A DNA stretch of 64,000 bases from Diploptera punctata (GCA_030220185.1 JASPKZ010009885.1:45662-109661), one strand, 5' to 3'; positions 49,165 to 60,148 are shown, numbered from the stretch's first letter. Numbers and translations: made by a program. The notes: a model not told the origin generated them from the sequence alone.

Positions 49165-49790
49165 TTCCATCATCATCATCATCAACAACAAGGATTAAGC
49201 CCAATGGCCTGTTCCGATCTCATTATAGGTCGAATTGGTCCTTCCATCTCTTCAATGGTCTTCCCAACATTCTTCTCCCTTTTGGTTTATAATTATACAT
49301 TATTCTTGGTATGCGCTGTTCATTCATTCGTAATACGTGCTGAAGATAAGCATTTTGATAATATTTTATTCTTTCACAGAGATTAAATATATTAAGTTCT
49401 GTTCTTATATCTTCGTTTTTCTTTTTTATCGGTTCTTTGGTATCCTGCTAGTGCTCTCAACATCTTCATTTCAGCAGCCTCTATTTGTTTACTATCTGCC
49501 TTTGTTAATGTCCAGGATAAGAGATGGAACTGCCAATACTTTGTAAAACTTCAAAATAGTTTCTTTTCTAGTCTTATTCAATAAAGTGCGTTTAATTGTG
49601 CCACATAGATAATTGAATAGTTGTATTTTAGTGTGTTATCTAAATTTCTGTCATTGCCTAAATGACATCCCAAATAATTAAAATTCTGAACTTGGTCTAT
49701 AATTACATTGTTTATCATAATTTTTGTTCTTATTGCACATTTTCCTTTCAGAGCTAATATTTTTGTTTTAAATGTAGATATTCTTAAATT
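49165..49790 (-). mobile_element. LINE-G C-terminal half with ATG/TTG tail
   Basis: The minus strand ends GATCGGAACAGGCCATTGGG, CTTAATCCTTGTTGTTG, ATGATGATGATG. The coding part includes NLFNLCERIKYYQNAYLQHV-like and RMNEQRIPRIMYNYKPKGR-like residues, with stops. It extends further upstream than the copy at 42737. Confidence 0.85.
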
Positions 49791-49794
49791 GCGA

Positions 49795-51370
49795 CACTAA
49801 CTCTTATTTTTTCTTCTTCTTATTTTTATTTGGCTCATGGCCTGTTTACCATCATACAGAATATGATTCAGAAGATAATATATTATAATTCGTTCTTTTT
49901 AACGTTTTTTCGGTCTGCCGACATCTCGTTTAAACCTTGGATATAAATCTCGAACTGTCTGTTCCAATCTAATTTTCTTTAATTTATTTATATAACGACT
50001 ATTACATTGCATTATTGTTTCAAATCTTCGTTTCTCATTCTGACTTTAGGCACTATGCTCACAGTTGTATTTCTGTTGTATTCATAATTTGTTACGCTTT
50101 TTTTTTTTTTTTTCTCTGTCCGAGAGTTTCAGCGTCATATGTCTTTCTGCTCTGGCCTTATAAATGTTTAATTCACTTTCGGTATTAAGATATTTATTCA
50201 TCCATGACATATTTGGGGCAACCCGATATTCAGGGGACTTTAGATACATGGTATCTTCTTCTTATTCTTCTTCACTTCACGGGCTAGGCAAATTGCTGTT
50301 CCGCCTCACAGTTTTTCTGTCCATCTTTTCACTGGCCTTCCTACATTCCTTGAATCTCTTGGTTTGTAGTTTTAAATGCTGTTTTGGTAATCTTGTTACA
50401 TTCATTTTTTCTATATGACTAAAACCATTTATCTCTATATTCTGTGATTTGATTTTCATTTAGTGGATATATTATTTAACTCTGTTATTATATCTTCATT
50501 CTTTAGTCGATCCAATCCCCCCCCCATTAGTGCAGATTTTGTTCTTCTAAGGAAGTTCATTTCTACGCTTTGTTTTCTACTTTGTAATTTTTTGGTCAGT
50601 TACCCAAGTTTTCACTCCCTTAAATTGTAATGCGGGGACTGCCAATGTTTTGGTTTCTTATTTCATTTATTACGTCCCGATGACGAGCTATAGTTATGTT
50701 TACCCCTAAGTATTTTTAAAACACATTACAGGTTCAATAAAACTTGCCAGTGATTTTTAATTTACATTTTTAACGGAATATTTAAAAACGAACATGAATT
50801 TTGTCTTATTAAATTGATTTACTGCAATATTATATTTATCTGCAGTTATGACAAAAATCCAATGTAATCGTAAGCAGTCTTTGAAGATCATCTTCTGTTC
50901 TGGCCATCAAAAAAGGACATCGTCTCCAATATATATATATTCTGATCATATATCCACATAAATTTCTTACGCGTTGTATTCACTTATATAACTAAATTAA
51001 ATAGTAGGGGATTAAATAAGTCCCCTTGTCAGATACCTGTGGAACACTTTTATTTCATCTGTAATTTTCTCATTTACGCGTATTTTTGCCACTGTTTTCA
51101 TGATTTCTTAAATTACATTCAGCAGTTCTCTTGGAATTTAGTTTCTCTTAAATTTTAAATTATGTATTTTAGTCGGATCCTATCGAATGCTTTTGAAAAT
51201 GAACAACGTATAAATAAACATGATTTCTATATCCAATCTTTTTTTCGACTATCTGTCGTAATATAAAACTAGCACCTATTGGCTTCTGTTTTTTTTTTCT
51301 GAAATATTGTTCTCCCTTTATTTCAATTTAATCTTGAAATGTTTTATCAAGTATCTTGCACCGGCGTAAC
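49795..51370 (-). pseudogene. LINE-K reverse transcriptase, decayed, split by LINE-C
   Basis: This is a LINE with visible RT landmarks on the minus strand. CSFSKAFDRIR (about 51195) is the palm box A region. GDLFNPLLFNLVI (about 51010) is the QGD-SPLLFN box. GDDVLFLMARTEDDLQRLLT (about 50885-50935) is the catalytic region. After an inserted LINE-C copy (50247-50655), the C-terminus continues as LNIYKARAERHMTLKLSDRE (50100-50170), RNEDLKQ and RLEQTVRDLYPRFKRDVGRP (49910-49960), ending in a GAA-rich tail near 49815. Many stops and frameshifts. Confidence 0.75.
50247..50660 (-). mobile_element. LINE-C inserted in LINE-K
   Basis: Tail TTCTTCTTCACTTCACGGGC, hairpin GCTAGGCAAATTGCTG, then CCTACATTCCTTGAATCTC, GTAATCTTGTTACATTCATT and TTTTTTGGTCAGTTACCCAA as in 14229-14620. 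It lies within LINE-K coding sequence. Confidence 0.88.
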
Positions 51371-52300
51371 CACGCTCAATGCTACCAGAATTTGCACCGT
51401 ATAGGTGCTGGATCAAACCGTTATAGTTGATAACTATTTTGATTGGAAAGCATAAATTGTTCAAATTGTGATATCTTTGCCCGGGCCCATAGAGGCAAAG
51501 AGGAATTCAACTTTCCTTACTCAATTCTCCCAATACGTAATGTTTTCTGAGTTATAAAATACAATCGTGGAAGCTTTGGGATAAAGGAACTAACACACGC
51601 TTGAGCAAGCTTTTGGAATTTGAATTTGATATCTGACTTATGCTAACTACTGAATGAATAGGCATAAGTAAAAAGCACAACTAAAGCTTTTAATGCGAGT
51701 CAAAAATAGTCAGATATAATATAAAGATAAATAAATAAATATTCAACTTACAAAGAAAAAGAAATCATAGTAGATCATCTATACGAAAAGAAAATATGAT
51801 ATAAATTAACATACATACATACATTATCACTCACTCTAGTCCAGCCTCGGGTTGGGGGAAATACTGTCCTAGCGTCCCCACCCTGGCTTACTGGACTAAA
51901 TAAACAAAACCAGCTCTTCTGAGCTGTTCTGACCAGACTCCAACGGTGACTAAGTAGATGATGATTCGATGTTACAAAACACAGCTATTTATGAGAGTTC
52001 ACAGGGAGAGGGGCAATGCGCGATAGCACAGGGTGCGCACTAGGAAAGGGAAGGGATAGATAGGACAGCATTTGGCACTGTTCATAAAGATGACACTCGA
52101 GATGGAGACGCGATGACGTATAGTTTGCGCAGTAAGACGTAATGCCTGTATCGAAATGTCCATTTCGGTACAATCCTACTGAACATCTTTTATACAGATG
52201 ACAATAAAGTGATCCATGTACAATTTTGTGAGTCTTCATTATTTTCTTTTTTAAATATCGGATTGTAACACACGTTTTCCACACTTGAGGTAACACTAAT
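51371..52300. other. Unassigned stretch
   Basis: A CATA microsatellite (51810-51826) precedes a GC-richer block (CCAGCCTCGGGTTGGGGGAA...GTCCCCACCCTGGC). It may be LINE 5' sequence. Nothing is firm. Confidence 0.35.
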
Positions 52301-52304
52301 TATT

Positions 52305-53220
52305 TAGATAGATCATAGGTTGATTAATGGCTTTGACATCGTCCGATTCCTAATACCAGTTTTGTCGGTCCATCCAATCCCCTGGTTGTAGATGTTTCTC
52401 CTTCATATATAAACATATTCCCTGACTTCGTCTTCCCTCAGGTTTCCATTCCAAAACAGATTTCGGTAGTCGATCCTCTTCCATTCGCTGGACATGTCCG
52501 TACCATCTTAATTGCTGAGTTTTAATATAATCTAAAATAGTGTCTTCAATCTTCATTTTCTCCCTTATAACTGAATTCCTAATTTTTTCTCTTCTTGAAA
52601 TTCTTGCGGCCCTTCGTATAAAATCCATTTCCGTTGCCAAAAGGTGCTTATTTGTTTTTGTTGTTAATGGCCAAAGTTCTGCTCCATAAGCAATAATGCT
52701 TTTAACAATTGTATGATATATATTAATTTTATTTTTATTACTTATATTTTTAACCCACAATATTCCATTGAGGCAAGCAATTTGCAAATTTTCCTTTATT
52801 ATTTATATTTCTTATTTCCTCTTCATAACTCCCATTTATATTTATTTTAATTCCTAATGATGTGATCTCAGTACAATATTTTTATTGATTCTCCAGTCTA
52901 CAAAATTAAATTTTGTTCTGGTTCACCAATTGATAAATATTTTGCTTTTTTTATGTTCAAATTTTATCCCCATTTTTCATATTCTTCTATTAATGTTCTG
53001 GTCATATATTCTAAATCTTCATAATCTTGTGCAATTAACAATTGATCATCTGCAAAATGTAAGTTGTATTAATACTAATTATTTCATAAGCAAATTAAAG
53101 TTTTTTAAAATTTTTTCTATAAATTTTTTCCTCCAAATTTTAAGAATTAATTGTTTATTTCATCGATTCCTGGAGCTTTCATTCCTTTTTTGTTCTTTTG
53201 ATACTTCTTCTACTTCTTCC
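52305..53220 (-). pseudogene. LINE-B reverse transcriptase fragment, internally deleted
   Basis: The minus strand carries KGMKAPGIDEIN (about 53165-53200), the RT entry motif KAPG.D. Close behind lies LHFADDQLLIAQDYEDLEYM (about 53000-53060) with the catalytic FADD. The normal interval of over 100 residues between them is missing, so an internal deletion joins them. The C-terminus (52350-52787) is open for 145 codons: IYHTIVKSIIAYGAELWPLT, MDFIRRAARISRREKIRNSV, IKTQQLRWYGHVQRMEEDRL and PKSVLEWKPEGRRSQG. The 3' hairpin is GATGTCAAAGCCATT and the tail is two GATA units. Confidence 0.9.
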
Positions 53221-53663
53221 TAACTCACTGACACTATCGTACTCGGACATTCAGGGCCGAGCGGACATAGCCTCCCTATATTGAGTTAATTTTCCTTATC
53301 ATTCTCTGTATAATTCACCTTCCTCAAGGCCATGGTTAATGTTATTTTATCACCTCATTTTACTGGGGGTTTTCCCTCTGGTTTTCATCAGTTTTCATAC
53401 CACTCTTTCATTTCCCATTCGTGTCATATGTCCTATCCATTGTAGTATACGAGACTTAATTGTTCTTATTGCATTTTGTTTACCATAAAGATCATGTATG
53501 TAACCGTTACGTTAATTTTTCATTTCACCTGTCTTTACGTCTCTGTTTGGTCCAAACATTTTCTTAAGAACTTTATTCTCAAACACTAGTATTATTTTCT
53601 CCTCTGTTAAAGTAAGAGACCATGTTCCACATCCATAAAATAGTATAACTGGAAGAACAACCG

Positions 53664-53665
<2 letters not shown>
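53221..53665 (-). mobile_element. LINE-A C-terminal region, decayed
   Basis: CTCACTGACACTATCGTACT, GGGCCGAGCGGACATAGCC, CATTTCCCATTCGTGTCATA, TCTCTGTTTGGTCCAAACAT, CTCAAACACTAGTATTATT and AGTATAACTGGAAGAACAAC. Confidence 0.85.

Positions 53666-53719
<54 letters not shown>
53664..53719. repeat. (TA)n microsatellite
   Basis: About 27 TA units between inverted LINE-A copies. Confidence 0.95.
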
Positions 53720-53720
<1 letters not shown>

Positions 53721-53742
53721 TTTTAACATTGAATCAATTGTT

Positions 53743-54333
53743 TGCACAAAGAAATTAAACATAGGCTCAATTCTGGAAATGCGTGCTATTATGCATTGCA
53801 GGGATTCTTGATGTCCCAACTCCTTTCAAAAAACGTTAAACTGAAAATATATAAAACTATTATTCTACCAGTTATATTATATGGATGCGAAACATGGAAC
53901 ATGGACTCTTACTTTAAGGGAGGAAAGGAGATTACAAATATTTGAGAAAAAAGTACTTAGGAAAATTTTTGGACCAAAGAGAGATGAACAAACAGGTGAA
54001 TGGAGAAGACTATTAACAATGAACTACATGGTCTTTATAGGAAGCCAGATATAATAAGAACTGTTAAGTCTCGTAGACTGCGATGGGCAGGACATGTTGC
54101 ACGTATGGGGAATGAAAGACTTGCATGGAAGCTTCTTGTAGGAAAGCCAGAGGGAAAACGCCCAGTTGGTAGACCAAGAATGAGGTGGGAGAATAACATT
54201 AACTATGATTTGAGGGAAGTAGATTATACAGGGAATGATTGGAAAGCATTAGCTCAGGATAGGGATGTATGGAGATCTTATGTCCGCGCGGCCATGAACC
54301 TATGGGTTCGATAGTGCCAGTGAGTAAGTAAGT
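53743..54333 (+). pseudogene. LINE-A copy with 15-bp TSD, nearly intact C-terminus
   Basis: ATTGAATCAATTGTT at 53728-53742 and 54334-54348 marks both ends exactly. The coding remnant starts HKEIKHRLNSGNACYYALQG and runs through IYKTIILPVILYGCETW. A short duplication (ACATGGA twice, near 53893) shifts the frame; a small deletion near 54012 precedes the open end frame (54000-54314). That end frame reads ELHGLYRKPDIIRTVKSRRL, RWAGHVARMGNERLAWKLLV and ALAQDRDVWRSYVRAAMNLW. Tail GTGAGTAAGTAAGT. Very similar to 39200-39800, so probably recent. Confidence 0.95.
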
Positions 54334-54349
54334 ATTGAATCAATTGTTA

Positions 54350-54650
54350 AGGAGTATGGACTAAATAAATTGATACTCGTAGATAGGAAGTTGAGGATTA
54401 AAATTCTGGGACCAGCGAAACTGGCTGAGTTTTTTCTCTATGCTTTCCATGAGCCTTGAAAACAAATGCTGGGCTATAGTAATTTCATTACCGGGGCCCA
54501 TTTCGTAACATTCACCAATTAATTAAATCAACCAACTTAGTACAAACACAGCGTAGGGCACACCTGAGGATCCTACACTGGATACGGCATTAAATGTTTA
54601 AGCGAATGTAAATAAAATTGAAACAAAAAATATTGCACACTTAAAATCTT
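54350..54650. other. Unassigned stretch
   Basis: Nothing recognised beyond the TSD boundary. Confidence 0.4.
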
Positions 54651-54654
54651 CGCA

Positions 54655-54880
54655 CCTGTAGTTTTAGCGAATTCCGAAGTAATGAAGCTATTGGGGTTGT
54701 TCTCATGAACATATATTTTTTAAAAAGTACAGATTTTCACTGATTCTACTAGTAGATATTGAAAATGACCACGATAAAAAAATATATAGCCTATATACCG
54801 AAAATGATCATGGTCAAATATATATTTTTTCATGCACATTTTCGATGTCTAGTAAGTGGGTTCGGTATAGATTTATTTAT
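54655..54880. repeat. DR2, two copies in inverted arrangement
   Basis: 54655-54775 is minus (GCGAATTCCGAAGTAATGAA; CTGATTCTACTAGTAGATAT). 54795-54880 is plus (ATTTTCGATGTCTAGTAAGT). They meet at a short TA-rich joint. Confidence 0.55.
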
Positions 54881-54944
54881 TTTTTTCATTTATGGCCTCA
54901 CAACTAGCTATAAATTTCTTGAATTTATTCTTAATTATTATTGA

Positions 54945-55475
54945 GATTCTTCTCCGCTCGTTTATGTTTGTCTACTCCGCTGAAAAAATGCATATGGACC
55001 TTGAAGTTCTGAACCTTTTCCTTTCTTTTTTGTTTCTGTTAGCACAATTATGTCTTGGTTAAGCATTTTCATTTCCTCTATGATGTCAACCATTTTATTT
55101 TAAACACCTCGAATATTCCATGTTCCAACAAGAAATGTCATTTTCCTTTGCTTTCGTCGTCTTGGTTTATTTCCGTCCGGCTTTAAATCTTTAGGCTTTT
55201 TAGCATTGTTGTGTTTTTTGTGACGAACAGGGAGCTGGCCTGATGCATCAACCCCCAACCTGGAGGACTAGGTAATTTTTGGTCAAGGTTTTCTTCCTCT
55301 AGCCTTTGTCAATCCAATGACGAACTGCAAGGCAGCAGTATCTGTACCCTAGACAAGGGGCCCTCACAGGGTACTATCAGCCGGGCGTACTGAACCCTGG
55401 TTTTTTAACGAGGTTGTTACTCCTCCCCCTCATCCTTTTCTAACCTGGCTTGGGACAGGCTTTGGCGGGTTTATA
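54945..55475 (-). pseudogene. LINE 5' end: AP-endonuclease N-terminus and likely 5' UTR
   Basis: The only 5' end of a LINE recognised here. From the ATG at 55139-55141 the minus strand encodes MTFLVGTWNIRGV, a stop, then KMVDIIEEMKMLNQDIIVLT and ETKKKGKGSELQGPYAFFQR. G-T-W-N and the E of L-T-E-T are the first catalytic/metal-binding landmarks of APE-type retrotransposon endonucleases. The stop after RGV and another after SRQT break it at about residues 14 and 60. The 330 bp upstream (55142-55475; CAACCTGGAGGACTAGGTAA, AGGGGCCCTCACAGGGTAC) is GC-richer and probably the 5' UTR. Which LINE family it belongs to is not clear. Confidence 0.75.
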
Positions 55476-55509
55476 GATTTAATACTTCTAAAATGTATTG
55501 TAAATTTTA

Positions 55510-55930
55510 ATATTTAAAAAAAAATCGATATAGATTTGTAAACTTTTTTTTTTAATCTCTTCACGAGAATAACCTCAATACATGTATTTTTTCAGAGTTC
55601 GTTAAAACAAGGAATTGTTAATTATGACTAATAATTATAATTTAAAAGCTGCACACAGTCGAGGAAACCACAAACGTCTTGTTATCAGGGATTGGCAGGT
55701 AAATATCCTGTAATCTACCACAAACTTAAACTTTGTATGTGTATGTCCTACTTTTTTAGCACAATTCTTTAGTGATGTGTGTGAAACCTCCTACTGTAAT
55801 CTGAATCAACATAGCAGATAACCTACTGTATCTTATATCTATCTAACTCTATGTTTTATGGAACTTTTAGTTCAATGCCACATTCACTAGACCCTCAACT
55901 AGCTCCTACCCTCAAACATTTGAATCCAAT
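55510..55930. other. DR2 scrap and unassigned DNA
   Basis: 55515-55605 (ATCGATATAGATTTGTAAAC, CACGAGAATAACCTCAATAC) is a DR2 scrap; the rest is unrecognised. Confidence 0.4.
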
Positions 55931-56380
55931 TCTTCTTCTTCTTCTTCTTCCTTTGGCTCTACGGTCCTCTAAGAACTTTGGCCTCCTTCATAACATCTGC
56001 CCATTCTTCACTATTCCTAAGCTTTCTGTGAAACAAATCATGTACCTTATGACGTTTGCTAGGTCTTTTTTTCCAACTTAGTCCGCAGTTGCTTTGAGGT
56101 TTCTAAACAATTTTATGTTTACACGATAGGATTGTTAATCATATACCCAACCACCCAGCAATCCTGAGGGGACGATATTTTCTGTTGGGGTTTTCTTCCC
56201 TAGCTAACGGGTCCTAATTTAAACGGGGGAATTCGCTTTTACGCCCCTTGCATGTTTTGCATTACCCAGAGGTCACGACAAGGACGTACATGCATAGGAC
56301 TTTATAGGAATAAATGACATTTCTAGCTTTTAGATGGAGTGTAACTGTCAGCAAGTTACACCCTCTCGAGACCACATACT
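55930..56380 (-). other. GAA-tailed scrap, otherwise unassigned
   Basis: Six GAA units on the minus strand (55929-55951) follow a short block (AAAGTTCTTAGAGGACCGTA) that may be another LINE or SINE 3' end. 56100-56390 is GC-richer (CCTGAGGGGACGATATTTTC) and unassigned. Confidence 0.35.
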
Positions 56381-56384
56381 ACAC

Positions 56385-56650
56385 CTTTGGCCCCCTTGAA
56401 TTCAGTTCATATCTCCGATATCCAGTTTCCTAACATATATCCAAATAATATTCTCCCATCTACGCATATGCCTTCCTGATGGTTTATTCCTCAACGGTTT
56501 TCTAATTTTAAAAAATCAGAATTTCTACTGCCACCTATTTGAGCTGTATGACCTGCCCAACTTAATCTCCTATAGTTAAAAACACAAATTATCACAACCA
56601 TATCAATAGTGTAAATCCTCGTTGTGAAGCTTCCTGCTTTCTCATCCTTT
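56385..56650 (-). mobile_element. LINE-J C-terminal remnant
   Basis: The minus strand reads YRRLSWAGHTAQIGGSRNSD and later RRHMRRWENII-like and LDIGDMN residues, the LINE C-terminal consensus. It matches 27215-27370. Confidence 0.65.
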
Positions 56651-56651
56651 C

Positions 56652-56955
56652 CATTCTATAGTGTTCTGCCCAACGACAGGTCCTTCGCCACAATCATATC
56701 ATTTTAATGCTATTCTTTGCAGCTCTACTAGGAAATTATAGATGTGGTAGCTTCCCGTTGCTTTCCACACCGTGGAATGATGATGATAATAATGGCCAGA
56801 TGATGTTCGAGGACCTTTTGGACCTCAAAGCTTCCTGACATTTGTCTTACAGATGAGAAAACCCCCCAAAAAAACCTCACCCAGGAAGCTTGTCCTCACC
56901 AGGAATCGAACCCGAGCCCGCTGCGTGACAATGTAGAGACCACAGCGGTGGCCTC
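56652..56955 (-). mobile_element. SINE-A, full length, older
   Basis: TTCTGCCCAACGACAGGTCC, CACAATCATATCATTTTAAT, CTTGACATTTGTCTTAC-like block, GGAATCGAACCCGAGCCCG and ACCACAGCGGTGG. The hairpin stems carry substitutions. A short deletion (GGCAGCACGCTACC) removes part of the head. Confidence 0.88.
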
Positions 56956-57074
56956 TCATACCTTATGGGGCTGAATATTCAACTTAGTATGTTACTTTAG
57001 AATAATTTTAGGCTGTTTTCTATCCCTATTGTAAGAGACCATTTACACACATAGAGTAAAAAAGTAAAACCTCT

Positions 57075-57180
57075 GTTCCTGTTCGGTGTAATGCCAGATC
57101 GAGAGATGTGATGAGATGAAGCTCATATTATTGAAGGTCTGTGATATAGAAGGACCAGACCTCTCGCAACATCACAGGAG
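57075..57180 (-). repeat. SINE-L 3' fragment
   Basis: CGGTGTAATGCCAGATCGAG, ATTATTGAAGGTCTGTGATA match the flank at 16483-16555, but no minisatellite follows. Confidence 0.6.
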
Positions 57181-57194
57181 TAGGTTAAATGAAA

Positions 57195-57500
57195 TTAAAA
57201 GTCCGTCACGCAGGAACCGCATAAATTAAGCGAATTCGGATTTTGGTAGTTTTTGTGAATGCCTTCCTCGTTTTATTTTAATGGCATACAGGCTTACTGA
57301 ATTTTGTTGTGGAACATATAAAATTGCAACCGCTAGAGTGATTTTTAAATTTTAGTTTCTGGTGAACTCTTACACCTAATGGTTCGACTTTCTGGTTAAC
57401 GAACTCGACCTTATTTTTTTTAATTGATTGCTATATGCCAATATGCCATGTTTGGGTTCGATAAAACAAAAACTATAGCCGCTAAAGCGCGAAAAAAAAC
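57195..57500 (+). repeat. Dispersed repeat DR1
   Basis: AAAGTCCGTCACGCAGGAAC, CTTCCTCGTTTTATTTTAAT, GATTTTTAAATTTTAGTTTC, TAATGGTTCGACTTTCTGG and AACGAACTCGACCTTATTTT in order. Good reference copy. Confidence 0.7.
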
Positions 57501-57504
57501 ACAC

Positions 57505-57505
<1 letters not shown>

Positions 57506-57547
<42 letters not shown>
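57506..57547. repeat. (TA)n microsatellite
   Basis: About 20 TA units. Confidence 0.95.
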
Positions 57548-57549
<2 letters not shown>

Positions 57550-57639
57550 ACTAGAGCTTAAGACTTAAGGAAGCTTCTCTATTTATAACTTTGAAGGTTA
57601 TTAGTTTAATTTAACTTAAAACCTTCCGAGTTCGACGTA

Positions 57640-57745
57640 AAATGGTATTTTCGGTATCTAATAGATAGGATTGTTCTAGATCTATATATGTTTTAATCTT
57701 TACACGAGAACAGTCTCAATAGCTTCATTCCATCTGAATTCGCTA
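57640..57745 (+). repeat. Dispersed repeat DR2
   Basis: TATTTTCGGTATCTAATAGA, TAGGATTGTTCTAGATC, CAATAGCTTCATTCCATC, GAATTCGCTAAAA. Confidence 0.6.
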
Positions 57746-57939
57746 AAACGATATAGACGGCATGAGTACGAGGTAAATCTGGGACTAATAAAATACCGTC
57801 ATTCCATCCAACTTAAAACATAGAAGAGTCTTTGGGATTCTAGAGCAAATTACAGTAATCGAAGAGAGATAGGAAGAGATCGTCCGCAGAAATTATTTTA
57901 TTTCATACTGTGTCGAATTTAATATGTTTTTTTTTTTTT

Positions 57940-58319
57940 CAAATGCCCCAGGTTTGTCTTTCGACATTCCTGGTTTCTCTCCTGGCATTGCGTACTTGTA
58001 ACCCACTTCTGAGGTTGGGGCGCTTGGAAGGCGGGGTTACGTTGCCCCGATGATATGATGGGTGATTATGATGAAAATGGTGCGCCAGGAGAGTCCCTAA
58101 TCCTAAGCTTAACCTAAGATGAATATGAATGATGATGATTGCGATGGCCATATGATTTCGGGGACCGTTTGGGCCTTAAAGTTTTCCTGACATTTGTCTT
58201 ACAGGTGAGGAAAAAACCCCGATAAAAACCTCACCCAGAAAAACTGTCCCGATCGGGGATCGAACCTGGGCCCACTGCGTGACAAGGCAGCACGCTACCC
58301 CGAGACCACAGCGGTGGAC
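57940..58319 (-). mobile_element. Chimeric SINE: A head with E tail
   Basis: On the minus strand the head and body are SINE-A (CCACCGCTGTGGTCTCGGGG, TTCGATCCCCGATCGGGAC, GTAAGACAAATGTCAGGAAA, ATCATATGGCCATCG). It then switches to the SINE-E tail (GACTCTCCTGGCGCACCATT, CATCATATCATCGGGGCAAC, CCCAACCTCAGAAGTGGG, AACCAGGAATGTCGAAA). The SINE-A 3' hairpin is absent. Confidence 0.9.
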
Positions 58320-58800
58320 CGAATTTAATATGTTTACGTTATTAAAATTGAGAGTTGAAAATGAACTATTGCACTTCTCAAACCATTTACCACACGCAAC
58401 TTTCCCACAATAAAACTAAAATGTAGCGTGAAGTGACTTAATTTTAACATAAGCGATATTAAGAATATTCTGTATATACGATCCCGAAGCAGTAATTTCA
58501 GACCCGTCGCCTTTATATAGGCGTTGCTTACCTTAAAACCCGCTCGCAACGCGTTACTATAAATAGAAACCTTTCAGTGTACAGAAAAAAGCTTTGCATA
58601 CCTCACATACCTCATATTAGCAGCACTGTTCCCTGAGGAAGCAAATTGAATGTCGCGTGTGGCTAATAATTAACTTGACGTCATGAGAATTGTTGAATTA
58701 TTTTTTTAGCTTATATTTAATAAGATCTGCTCAATATAATATTTTAGGTAAACCATATTAATATATCCTTCATTCTTTCGATTTATGTACTTATCTATTT
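58320..58800. other. Unassigned stretch
   Basis: Nothing recognised. Confidence 0.4.
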
Positions 58801-59290
58801 ATTTATTTACTTAGCCTGGTGGAGTTAAGGCCATGTGGCATTTTCTTTTACTCACCAGGACAAACATATGTTACATTCAAATACAAAGAATTACAATAAT
58901 ATTACATACTAAACAATTAATTATCTGGCCAAACTGAACAATGATAAAAATAATGTCTAATAATACAATACTCGTAATAATATTTAGAATAACTTGTGGA
59001 ATTTCGCAATCACCACTCAAAGCTCCCTCAATATTTGATATGACATTCTAAATGGCGGTCCTGAAGTGACCATCGTAACAGTACACCTGACCTGATGTCT
59101 TATTTACAGAATGTTATTAATTTAATTAAACATAGAAAAATCAACCTAGTATAAAATAATATAGGGCCTATAGTACAATATAAGGATGGAAGACTCTTAC
59201 ATACTATTTGAAAAACTATGGCTTTGTCTGTCATCTAGGGCGAAACATTTCCACTCATAGAAATAATCAAAAGACACAATTTTAACACAC
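58800..59290. other. Mostly unassigned; small dispersed motif
   Basis: 58810-58840 (CTTAGCCTGGTGGAGTTAAG) is shared with 40680 and 45105; the rest is unassigned. Confidence 0.4.
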
Positions 59291-59299
59291 ATAACCTTA

Positions 59300-59305
59300 A
59301 TATAT

Positions 59306-59353
<48 letters not shown>
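59300..59353. repeat. (TA)n microsatellite
   Basis: Two adjacent TA runs. The YI-rich minus-strand frame over it is an artefact. Confidence 0.95.
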
Positions 59354-59354
<1 letters not shown>

Positions 59355-59356
<2 letters not shown>

Positions 59357-59845
59357 TATGGATGCAACACAATAGCAAAGTACAGGAGTAGGCTACGTTG
59401 AAGTTAAAAGAATAACCCACATGATTCTCAAACTTAAAAGCTAACCAAAATATCTCACCTAACATTACATTTGTCCATTTTGTTAGCATATGTTATTGTT
59501 ACGTGTTATTAGAACGAGGAAATGTCATGTGAAGTATGTATATAGTGTAAACATGAATAAACATCCGTAGCAATGTAGTATCGATATAGTTAGTGACTTG
59601 TTTTCCGTTAAAAAGATTCATCTTCGCTAGAATAGTCGCGTCTTTAAATAAACATGAATAGGACATTAATAGGCTGGACGTATGACAAATGTGCGGGTTG
59701 CCATTTTGTGAATGAATCAGTGAATGTCTTGTTAATGATGTAATAAACACATTGTTATGTTGGCAACTCTTCAACTTCACGTTTATTGCTCGTAAACTTC
59801 AAAACAATGTAACAAAACATCAACCATGAAGTTTACAGTCCGCCG
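59355..59845. other. Unassigned stretch
   Basis: Nothing recognised. Confidence 0.4.
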
Positions 59846-59849
59846 CCCC

Positions 59850-59905
59850 GTCTCAGGTGATTGCTTGCCTAGCGAGTCTGGGTTCGATACTCCGCGGGTT
59901 TGATA
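59850..59905 (+). repeat. Weak tRNA-like head
   Basis: CTCAGGTGATTGCTTGCCTA and GTCTGGGTTCGATACTCCG resemble A and B boxes; short and isolated. Confidence 0.35.
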
Positions 59906-59944
59906 TTTTTATATATTTAGTAGGTTTCATAATGTTTCACATCT

Positions 59945-60140
59945 TCCTGCGCATAAGTAATGTATCATTCACCTCCATATTTTTCTCTGTCATTCCAATC
60001 TCCATAATCCAATACTTTTCTCCCACGCTGTTTAAAACACCATCAACCAGGCAGCACCCATTCTAGTATTTTTCTTGGGAATGTGTATTCTGTCATTCTT
60101 TCTACATGACCCTAGCATTTTATTAAATGAAATCCCCATT
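59945..60140 (-). mobile_element. LINE-D C-terminal remnant
   Basis: The minus strand encodes GHVERMTEYTFPRKILEWVL, then after a stop LDYGDWNDREKYGG. It ends GCGCAGGAAGATGTG. It is the uninterrupted counterpart of 6896-7405. Confidence 0.75.
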
Positions 60141-60148
60141 TGAAAGAC

